Part shown: piece after piece, positions 1 through 7,672 of the stretch | How positions within the stretch are numbered: the first letter of the stretch is position 1 | Layout: every line of letters begins with the position of its first letter | DNA from: an uncultured Erythrobacter sp. | Lineage (GTDB): Bacteria; Pseudomonadota; Alphaproteobacteria; Sphingomonadales; Sphingomonadaceae | Reading direction: 5' to 3' | Length of the DNA stretch: 64,000 bases | Assembly (NCBI GenBank): GCA_947503155.1 | Contig: CANNCL010000001.1 | Coordinates: forward strand, 744,001 to 808,000 | Notes under the pieces: generated by a model | Databases searched by the model: none | The model's input: the letters and a program-made list of their open reading frames with translations, nothing else | Told to the model about the DNA's origin: nothing | Made by a program: the position numbers and the translations under genes

Positions 1-138
1 GATGGGACCAAACCTCTCCCAAGAGTAGGCGGCGGAAATCCAACATCCTGAATAAAAACAAGAAAGGTGAAGCGAGAAACTCGCTAGCCAAAAGAATGCT
101 TGGATTTCAACCAAAATTTTGTGCGGGTTTTTGGTCTC

Positions 139-390
139 CTAGAGTGCAAGAGTCCCGAGGGCATCGACTGCCGCATCGTTGGCAAAATGCCCATAATGGC
201 GCTCGATCATCTCGGCACTAGTCCCTGATATTTGTGCGATGGTGAGCAAAGGCAAGCCAGCTTTCACAAGATCGGTGATCGTACTGTGACGTAAAGTGTA
301 GGCAGTCGCTTCTCGTGGCAGGCTTGCCGCTTTGACGGCGACGGCAATAGGCCGCTTCCAAGTATGGCGCGTCCAGTCGCCTCCTAGCTT
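139..390 (-). pseudogene. C-terminal fragment of a tyrosine recombinase/integrase (truncated paralog of the 2596..3771 integrase)
   Basis: Reverse-strand translation ending at TAG (139-141) reads GGDWTRHTWKRPIAVAVKAASLPREATAYTLRHSTITDLVKAGLPLLTIAQISGTSAEMIERHYGHFANDAAVDALGTLAL*. By hand alignment 65 of the last 75 residues match the C-terminus of the intact integrase. Similarity fades upstream of ~390 and an in-frame stop lies near 470. Confidence 0.85.
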
Positions 391-746
391 AGTCCGCAGT
401 CGTTTGTTACGCCCTAGCTGGCTTGCAGCGCAGCAAGCCTCAAGGTCGCAGAATGAGACATCTTGCTTGAGCGCTTACTCAATCGGATCATCAATCAACG
501 TATTTCACGAAAGCAAGCGCAACAGCTTGTGCCAGCCTTCAACAAGCTGTGCAATTTGTTGCCAGGCTGGCCAGTTGGCTCCCGTTTGCGCTCTGCGGTC
601 ATTCTTGCCTGCTAGGCACCGGAATCTGGCTCAATCTTTTGTGAACTCGCGTTTGGACAGATGCTCTGCTCCAAGGGGCTCAAACTTCGGATTATAGGTG
701 GTCCCGAACAGACTGTGCGACTTGCTTCCGGGTTGATCTTTGAACC

Positions 747-790
747 AAACAAAGAAGGGACGCAGCCTCGGCGCGTCCCTTCTTTTGTTT
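747..790. terminator. Long stem-loop, likely (bidirectional) terminator downstream of the 908..2263 gene
   Basis: aaacaaagaagggacgc (747-763) pairs with gcgtcccttcttttgttt (773-790), ~17 bp with one bulged base and a 9-nt loop; A/T-rich flanks. Confidence 0.6.
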
Positions 791-907
791 GATCTGAAAA
801 ACGAGACTTTTCAGTCTCTTGTGAAATGTCACTCGGTACCGTCTTTGACGCCACGCATAAATATTCCCTTTCAAAGCTACATTAGCGATTGCAGCCTGAA
901 CTTCCGG

Positions 908-2263
908 TTACTCGGGTTCGAAGGTTATATCAACCTTGGAGTTTGCCGAGAGATTCTCGATTCGGAACGCTTTGCGCACCTCATCGCCCGGTAGCAGTTT
1001 GATTTGCCTGCTTTCCCTACCAGAGATGGCTATTGCCACAGTCCTGTTCAAGCTGTTTCGAACATGGAATTGGGTATCATCCCAGTGCTTCGAAATCGTT
1101 AACTCCAAGCTATCGAGCTCGTCCTTTGGGCCATTAATTCCACCCTTATAGATCGACTGCCACGCCTTAAAGCGAGAGCGAAACTCACGCACTTCACCCG
1201 GTGCAATTTCTAAATGCTTCGTTTCCGAAATGAGGTCCTCACCTTTGGACAAGTCTACTCCGGGCTCAAGAATCTCATCGTCTCCGGAGCGATTCCACTC
1301 TCCATCTCTCATAAACACACCGTTAGTGAGAGTAGGAAAGACCTTTATTGCCGGGTTTCGGTCAACTGCGTCGTCAGACCAAATTTTGATCTCAAAAGGA
1401 TACACCGCAGAATCTTTGTCGAGATAGTTGCCGACATAAAAGCGACGCGTCACATCCAATCTGATAAGGTTCTGAGCCTCGTCTACTTCCAACACATCGA
1501 CCGCTGTAACCATCGAGATACAGTCATATGAAATCCCCTTAAGTTTATCCCGCAAATAAGAGGTTTCTCCGCTTCTCAGTTTCTTAGCGCTGAATAGGAG
1601 CTCAATTTTGTCATCTACACTTCTGCCTCGGTCCGCGTCTCGCCGCTGGAAAAAGAGGATGAGAAAACCAAGCAGGGAGAAGAAGACGAGATCTTCGATG
1701 AATGATGCTGAAAGGCTTTGGAGGAATGGAGCTCGAAAACCGTCATTTTCACTCGCATATTGAGCGGCAAAAAATATTATTGTGGCGACTATCCCAAAGA
1801 CGAGCAAACTTGCGACGATTGGGAGATAATCACGCAACGTAGAGCTGAGGCTAATTCCACCAGATTTTGAGGTAATCCTCAAAATAGTGGCAAATGAAGA
1901 TATTAGAACAATGACCGCCGTCACGATCAAAAGTGTTACGGTGTCAGAGATCTGTCGACTTGCTAGTGCAATCAAGATGACGGCCGACGCAATCGTGATA
2001 GTCGAGAAAAGTCCTGAGCCAACGTTCTCATGAAACGGCCTCCGGCTTGCAAAGCCGTAGATAAGTGCACCAGCGACTATGACTATCAGAAACGAAGCCA
2101 AACCTTTTGTCCAAAGATCTGCAAGTGCGAAAGCAATGAAAACGAATAGCCCAGCGGAAACAACGGCGCTTATAAGGGCGGAAGATCCATCTGAAAAATC
2201 CCTATCCGGTGCCATCAATGGAGCATTTTGTTCCCGCTCCTCATCATCTTCAATATCAGACAT
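908..2263 (-). CDS. Hypothetical membrane protein: ~6 N-terminal TM helices plus a ~230-aa soluble C-terminal domain; integrative-element cargo
   Basis: 462-aa ORF (908..2296); MSDIEDDEE start at 2263 preferred. Hydrophobic runs such as ALISAVVSAGLFVFIAFALADLW, FLIVIVAGALIYGFA, ITIASAVILIALA, TVTLLIVTAVIVLISSFATIL and YLPIVASLLVFGIVATIIFFAA. No family recognised. Confidence 0.75.
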   Translation of the reverse strand: MSDIEDDEEREQNAPLMAPDRDFSDGSSALISAVVSAGLFVFIAFALADLWTKGLASFLIVIVAGALIYGFASRRPFHENVGSGLFSTITIASAVILIALASRQISDTVTLLIVTAVIVLISSFATILRITSKSGGISLSSTLRDYLPIVASLLVFGIVATIIFFAAQYASENDGFRAPFLQSLSASFIEDLVFFSLLGFLILFFQRRDADRGRSVDDKIELLFSAKKLRSGETSYLRDKLKGISYDCISMVTAVDVLEVDEAQNLIRLDVTRRFYVGNYLDKDSAVYPFEIKIWSDDAVDRNPAIKVFPTLTNGVFMRDGEWNRSGDDEILEPGVDLSKGEDLISETKHLEIAPGEVREFRSRFKAWQSIYKGGINGPKDELDSLELTISKHWDDTQFHVRNSLNRTVAIAISGRESRQIKLLPGDEVRKAFRIENLSANSKVDITFEPE

Positions 2264-2595
2264 AATGCCCCACCCCAATTGAATTACCCGACGCATATTG
2301 CCTTAGTCCGATTCAATGGCAAGTATTGTGCTCATGTGATCTTTAGCTTCGAAAGTAATTTTGTAGGGGTGGCCGCGTATTCTGGCTTTACTGGTCGAAA
2401 GGTCTGCCCGACGTGAATATGCCACCTCAATCGTACGGCAAGAGACCAAAAAAATTTCGCTGGACCAAAACGAGATTGAGGCAAGAGGTTCGGCCAATAA
2501 GACTCTGAATAATATCAGATAAAATGAAGAATTCTGGGTGTGGATAGTTCAATTGTCGGTATTTTAACCAAAATTCCATACGGGCTTTTGGCTGT

Positions 2596-3759
2596 CTAAA
2601 GTGCCAATGTTCCGAGAGCCTCAACTGCCGCGTCGTTTGCGAGATGGCCGTAGTGGCGTTCAATCATCTCAACACTGGTTCCAGAGATTTGCGCTATCGT
2701 AAGCAGTGGCAGTCTTGCTTTAACGAGGTCGGTAATTGTGCTGTGCCGCAGTGTGTAGGCTGTTGTGGCCTCAGGTAGTTCAGCAGCTTTGACAGCCTTG
2801 GAAATTGGCCGCTTCCAAGTATGGCGGTTCCACCTGCTTCCATCTTTCCCCATAAAGAGCGGAGCTGAAGGAAGCTTGTCGGACATTTGCTGATTCAACA
2901 AGTTGGCGACTTCGACCGGCACTTCAATGCGTCGCGCTTCACCGGCCTTATCTTTGGAGATGGTCAACTCCAATGTTTGAGGATCGAAATCCTTCACGGA
3001 GAGTGAGGCCAACGCGCCCACGCGAATGGGCAGAAGGCATAATGCCCGGACGAAAGGTTCAGCCTCTTTGTCAATGTGCTTGAGCAACCTCGAGCGCTCT
3101 TCACGGGAAAGATAGGTTCTGCGTCTGCCGTCGGCATTTTTGATTGCGGTAAGGGCCTCTTGCCATGCGGAGGGAGTGTTGGGAGCGCCTTTAGGGAGTA
3201 CCTTGCTTAGCGCGGCACGCAATACAGCCATATCTCGATTGACCGTTGAGGGGGCCCGGTTCCGTGTTCTTAAGGCCCCAGTGTTTGAGCGACTGACCTT
3301 GGCGGGGCGGTTCTCCAGCCAATCGCGCCACTCTTGAAGATGCCTCTTGCGAAGTTTGTCCAGCCGCACCTTAGATATCGACTGGGTATAGATGTACCGA
3401 CCAAAACGAGCCTCGGCTTCCTCTCTAGTTGCTGCATACTCACGGCAAGCATCGCCAACAGTTATTACTTTCGGTGCAGTATCACCCCCCGCATCTACGA
3501 CCTGCTTGAACTGCTCTGCGTCTGTCTTAGCGGCAGCGAACCGCTTGTTTCCGTCGAGATGTCCAAAATCACCGAGCGGCTTACGCTGATAGATCTTCTT
3601 GTCTTCGTCATAGGCCCGCGCTTGCCACTTCCCGTGCCGATCTTTCAACGAGGGCCGATAGCCGACAAAGCAACCGGATTGCACACGGTGCCAATATGGC
3701 TCGTTTCCCTTTCGGGGTCTCAGCCGTTCACGCACGCTTACTTTCGAGAGATCAACCAT
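2596..3759 (-). CDS. Site-specific tyrosine recombinase / phage-type integrase
   Basis: 391-aa ORF (2596..3771) with catalytic R-H-x-x-Y pattern (TLRHSTIT ... MIERHYGHL) and an integrase-like N-terminus; located next to a tRNA 3' fragment. Confidence 0.93.
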   Translation of the reverse strand: MVDLSKVSVRERLRPRKGNEPYWHRVQSGCFVGYRPSLKDRHGKWQARAYDEDKKIYQRKPLGDFGHLDGNKRFAAAKTDAEQFKQVVDAGGDTAPKVITVGDACREYAATREEAEARFGRYIYTQSISKVRLDKLRKRHLQEWRDWLENRPAKVSRSNTGALRTRNRAPSTVNRDMAVLRAALSKVLPKGAPNTPSAWQEALTAIKNADGRRRTYLSREERSRLLKHIDKEAEPFVRALCLLPIRVGALASLSVKDFDPQTLELTISKDKAGEARRIEVPVEVANLLNQQMSDKLPSAPLFMGKDGSRWNRHTWKRPISKAVKAAELPEATTAYTLRHSTITDLVKARLPLLTIAQISGTSVEMIERHYGHLANDAAVEALGTLAL

Positions 3760-3887
3760 CCTTACCGCCAACTTGTTATGAAAAAATTATGAAAAACTTA
3801 GAGGGACAAATGGACACAAGTATGGATGAAAGTCTACTAATAACAGTAGTGCCCTGCTCCCTCAAAAGCCCCAACTCTCCCATTTTG

Positions 3888-3937
3888 CTGCCCTCCGAAG
3901 GCAGAGGCCAGAGGTTCGAATCCTCTCGGGTGCACCA
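3888..3937 (+). other. 3' fragment of tRNA-Arg(CCG): putative right attachment site (att) of the integrative element
   Basis: ctgcc-ctccgaa-ggcag anticodon arm (anticodon CCG), variable aggcc, T arm agagg-ttcgaat-cctct, acceptor cgggtgc-a-cca. The 5' acceptor strand and D arm are absent immediately upstream. Confidence 0.85.
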
Positions 3938-4127
3938 CCAATTCTCTCGCAAGGCTTCTGCTTCTTCCGCCTTGCTGAGTCGTAATTTCTTGTAATTTTT
4001 ACCCTGAATGCGCCACATTTCCTTGCCGATTGGGCACTTCGCGAGTTTATCAGGATACAAGTTGCTTTTGGCCGGGGACTGCCGTGAGCATAAGATCGCA
4101 ATAGCGGCAGCTAAGAGGGCAGCAATA

Positions 4128-4829
4128 ATGAGAATCGCAATAGCGGATGATGATCCCGAGCTGCTCGAACAGCTTGGCAATGCGATCGATGGCACGGTGC
4201 ATCAGTGTGAGCGGTTTCGCTCTGGCACCGAGCTGACGACGTTTCTTAAACGCGAAACATGCGACGTTGTTTTGGTGGATTGGAATATGCCGGGCCGCAC
4301 CGGGCTTGATCTGGTAAAATGGGCGACCTCCAGCCTGCAAAACCCGCCCGCCTTTATTATTCTCACCAGCCGTTCTGACAAAAGCGATGTGGTGCTGGGC
4401 CTCGAAGCGGGCGCGGTTGATTATGTCGTAAAGCCGGAAAGTGAAGAGGTCATCCTCGCCCGGATTGAGGCGGCACACCGGCGCCTTAACAAGGCCGGGC
4501 CGGAACGGTTTGGCAAATTTGGCACCTATGAGGTGGACCGCGTTACCAAACAGATCACCCGCGCAGGCGAATCGTTGAACCTCACCAATAAAGAGGCCGA
4601 TTTGGCGATCCTGTTTTTCGACAACCTCAACCGGCCGCTGTCGCGGGCGTATATTTTCGGTGAGGTTTGGGGCAGCGTCCCTGAGGTCGAGAGCCGGACG
4701 CTCGATCTGCATGTCTCGCGCATCCGGTCCAAGCTGGAGCTTCGGCCAAAGCATGGATTTGCCATTCAAACAGTCTTCGGTTTCGGCTATCGCATGGATA
4801 AGTCTGTCGAAGCCGGTGAGGATATGTGA
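4128..4829 (+). CDS. Two-component response regulator, OmpR/PhoB-type (REC + winged helix)
   Basis: MRIAIADDDPELLEQL..VVLVDWNMPGRTG..VVKPES receiver signature and C-terminal SRTLDLHVSRIRSKL..IQTVFGFGYRM winged-helix signature. Start at 4128 preferred over the ORF-track start at 4008. Confidence 0.92.
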   Translation: MRIAIADDDPELLEQLGNAIDGTVHQCERFRSGTELTTFLKRETCDVVLVDWNMPGRTGLDLVKWATSSLQNPPAFIILTSRSDKSDVVLGLEAGAVDYVVKPESEEVILARIEAAHRRLNKAGPERFGKFGTYEVDRVTKQITRAGESLNLTNKEADLAILFFDNLNRPLSRAYIFGEVWGSVPEVESRTLDLHVSRIRSKLELRPKHGFAIQTVFGFGYRMDKSVEAGEDM

Positions 4830-5413
4830 GCCAATACCGCCCACGAAAATTTGGAAAATTCTTGCAGGCAGGCTCGGTTCTGGCTCAGGCGGGGGCTTGT
4901 GCATTCCTGTTATCGGCATGTGCGGTTTCATCGCCGCTGGCGGTGCAATCTACGCGCGCTGATATTGCTGCGCAGAACATGCAAATTGCGATCGCTTTGC
5001 CAGACGATGGTGAGCAGACGCTCAAAGCCCGCTTTGCCGCGGCGCTCATGGGGTCTGTGTCGAGCAGCCGACTGGCCATATCGCCGGACGGACAGCTGGT
5101 CGCTGACTATGCTATTTCGACGGGATCGGCAGAGCTTGGCGTACTGTCCTCGCAGGGTGTTCAATCCTCGCAGGGCGGGCAATCCTCAGAAAACGGGCAA
5201 GACGAACCGGTCTGGATTGCGCCGCCGCGTGAACCAAAGCGGTTTGACGAATGTGAGGCAATGGTGCTGCGCGGCAGCCTCCTGCTCATCGACCGTAACA
5301 CCGGCATTGCCGTCTATCGCGGGACAGGCACCATGACCGATTGCGATTTTGACGATGACGATTTGCGCGAGATGGCGGATGGTTTGATCGCGGATTACGC
5401 CGCTCGCCAATAG
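4826..5413 (+). CDS. Hypothetical exported/lipoprotein-like protein
   Basis: 195-aa ORF with lipobox-like LLSAC; overlaps the end of the response regulator gene by 4 nt. Confidence 0.7.
   Translation: MSQYRPRKFGKFLQAGSVLAQAGACAFLLSACAVSSPLAVQSTRADIAAQNMQIAIALPDDGEQTLKARFAAALMGSVSSSRLAISPDGQLVADYAISTGSAELGVLSSQGVQSSQGGQSSENGQDEPVWIAPPREPKRFDECEAMVLRGSLLLIDRNTGIAVYRGTGTMTDCDFDDDDLREMADGLIADYAARQ
5147..5200 (+). repeat. Three 18-bp tandem repeats inside the 4826..5413 CDS
   Basis: tcctcgcagggtgttcaa / tcctcgcagggcgggcaa / tcctcagaaaacgggcaa, encoding SSQGVQ-SSQGGQ-SSENGQ. Confidence 0.85.
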
Positions 5414-5442
5414 CTCAACAATAGCTCGCTAATAAACGCGCA

Positions 5443-7650
5443 TTACTTCGCCAAAGATATGGTGAAGCGCGTGCCTTGGCCGGGCCGCGATGCCACGTCG
5501 ATCGTCCCATCATGCGCATCGACGACTTTCTTCACAAGCGCCAACCCAAGCCCGGCGCTCGGCCCGGCATCTGTTGCATGGGCACCAAAGCGCGCAAAGG
5601 GGTCCTTGATCCGCGCCTCCGGCAGGCCGGCCCCTTCATCGGAAACGATGATCTGTTTTGCGCTGCCGGATGCACAATTAAGCGTCACGTCGATCCGCGA
5701 ATTTTCGGGTGAATATTTGACCGCATTGCCGATCAAATTGTCGAGCATCCGCGCGATGAGCGAGGCATCAACATCGCCAAAACATGGTTCTTCGGGCAAT
5801 TGCTGTTCGATGCGAATATGTTTGGCTTCTGCGAGGACATAGGCGCGGTCGCAAGCTTCCTCGATCAGGGCGCTGATATCGCTGTCTTCCAATTGAAGTT
5901 GAGGGCTTTCGAGCCGAGCCAATTGCACAAAGTCATCCGCGAGCTTCAAGGTTCGCTCCGCCTGTTTCTTGATCCGGTCCATTGTGTTGTCGGCGGCGGC
6001 TTTTGTGGGTTTACGCGTCAGGCCGATAATCGCGACCTGCGGTGTGCGCATATCGTGCGACAGGAATTCGAGCATTTGTTTGCGTTCTTGATCGAGCCTG
6101 CGCAGATCCGTGATTTCGCGCAGCGCCAACACTTCGCCCGACGCGCTGCCATCATTTGGGCCTTGATCAACCGGTCCAGAAAACCGGCCGAGCGGTGCCC
6201 GCGCGATCAGGAAAATGCGGCCATCTTCGGTTAGCATTTCGTCGCCGTCACGCTGTAGATTGACGCGGCCAAGCAGGAAAAGCTGCTCCAGCGATAATTC
6301 TTCTTGTGATTGCCAATCGGGGAAAAGCTGATCGGCTTTCGCATTGAGCATTTGCACTATGCCCTGATCGTTCAACACAATCATCGCATCGGGTGCGGTT
6401 TCGATCACTTGGCGCACGAATGTCAGCGATCCTTCGGTTGTCAGGATCAGCCCGCGCACACGCTCCACCTGGCGCGCGATATATTCCATGCCCCGATGTT
6501 GGATCGCCGCATCGCCGCCGTCCATCATCCGCGCGGCTTCTTTGTCGAGATAGCGGCTGACATGGCTAAGCCGCCGCCAGCTCCACAGCGGATAGGACAG
6601 CACGATCATGATAATCGCGGGCGCAATCGGCATCCACAAATGCCCCCATGCGAGCAAACCGGCACTGATCATGAGTAAGACCGCGACCAAACCAATTGCG
6701 ACATAGAGGCTGATGCGCGGGGGCAGATACCAAAAGGTCAAGAACAGCGCGAACAATGCGAGCGCCGCGGTCAAATTCTGCCACAAGCCGCCAACAGGAT
6801 TGATTAGCGCATCGGCCATCAATGCGTTCAGCAAATTGGCCTGAGTCTCAATCCCCGTCATCACCCCAATATCGCCCGCCGCGACCGAATACCGGTCGCC
6901 CATCCCTTGCGCTGTGGCACCGATCAGGACGATTTTGCCTTCGAAGAATTCGGGCAAGGCGCCGCTCGCTAGAATGTCGCTGGCGGAATGCGTGATGACT
7001 GATCCGGCCGGGTGAAACGGGATCAACGCTGTTCGCTGGGCCGTTTCCGCCGTTTCCGCCGTTTCCGCCGCGACATCTTCGCCTAAGAATTCCAGCACCC
7101 GGGTGGCAACATGCGGAAATTCGCCTTTGTCGGTCGAAAGGACGAGATCAAAACGGCGGAAAATGCCGTCGGGATCGGGTTCTGCGACGACATGGCCGAC
7201 CCCGGCAGACGCGCTGCCGAATTCGGGCAAAGGATAGAGCCGATCAATGCCGGTTTCGGAATTGATTCGCGCCGCAAATGTATGCGGCAACAGCACATTA
7301 TCGCCCCGGCGCATGGCCCGCTCCAGCGCGGCGTCATCTTGTGCGTTTGTGTTTTCCAGAAACAGAATATCGAGAACAATCGCGCGCGCGCCTGCGTCGT
7401 TCAGCCGGTCGATCAGTTCCCCATGCGCCGCGCGCGGCCAAGGCCATGCGCCAATCTCGCCTAAGCTTTGATCGTCAATCGCGACCAAGGTGATGTCGTC
7501 CGACATCGCCGGGCGCGCGAGTGGGGAAACAGTATCGAGCAATTGATTGTCGAGCCGCTGCGTCAGATCGCTCGACTGCAACAGCGCGGCACCCATGATC
7601 GCCGCAATGAGCAAGACCGCCCATTCAACAAGGAGCCGGGTTGCCTTCAT
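5443..7650 (-). CDS. CHASE2-domain membrane sensor histidine kinase
   Basis: N-terminal CHASE2-like periplasmic region (DDITLVAIDDQSLGEIGAWPWPR..), TM segments, H-box EFLSHDMRTP, N-box LIGNAVKYSPEN, G-boxes DEGAGLP and GLGLALVKKVVDAHDG. Confidence 0.9.
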   Translation of the reverse strand: MKATRLLVEWAVLLIAAIMGAALLQSSDLTQRLDNQLLDTVSPLARPAMSDDITLVAIDDQSLGEIGAWPWPRAAHGELIDRLNDAGARAIVLDILFLENTNAQDDAALERAMRRGDNVLLPHTFAARINSETGIDRLYPLPEFGSASAGVGHVVAEPDPDGIFRRFDLVLSTDKGEFPHVATRVLEFLGEDVAAETAETAETAQRTALIPFHPAGSVITHSASDILASGALPEFFEGKIVLIGATAQGMGDRYSVAAGDIGVMTGIETQANLLNALMADALINPVGGLWQNLTAALALFALFLTFWYLPPRISLYVAIGLVAVLLMISAGLLAWGHLWMPIAPAIIMIVLSYPLWSWRRLSHVSRYLDKEAARMMDGGDAAIQHRGMEYIARQVERVRGLILTTEGSLTFVRQVIETAPDAMIVLNDQGIVQMLNAKADQLFPDWQSQEELSLEQLFLLGRVNLQRDGDEMLTEDGRIFLIARAPLGRFSGPVDQGPNDGSASGEVLALREITDLRRLDQERKQMLEFLSHDMRTPQVAIIGLTRKPTKAAADNTMDRIKKQAERTLKLADDFVQLARLESPQLQLEDSDISALIEEACDRAYVLAEAKHIRIEQQLPEEPCFGDVDASLIARMLDNLIGNAVKYSPENSRIDVTLNCASGSAKQIIVSDEGAGLPEARIKDPFARFGAHATDAGPSAGLGLALVKKVVDAHDGTIDVASRPGQGTRFTISLAK
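7041..7067. repeat. Three perfect 9-bp tandem repeats (ccgtttccg) in the histidine kinase gene
   Basis: ccgtttccgccgtttccgccgtttccg; encodes AETAETAETA. Confidence 0.9.
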
Positions 7651-7672
7651 CGCTCAGCCCGCTTTGGGAGCA

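Noticed and set aside
2303-2497. 64-aa reverse-strand ORF just upstream of the cargo membrane protein
   Set aside because: No convincing protein character or start context; more likely promoter/5' region of the cargo gene, although an imperfect inverted repeat (cctcaatc/gattgagg) lies near it.
3776-4195. Reverse-strand ORF ending ..RENWWCTREDSNLWPLPSEGSKMGELG.., and the overlapping + strand ORF ..PSEGRGQRFESSRVHH..
   Set aside because: WCTREDSNLWPLPSEG is the antisense translation of the tRNA-Arg fragment, a classic spurious ORF; the + ORF is the same tRNA read in sense.
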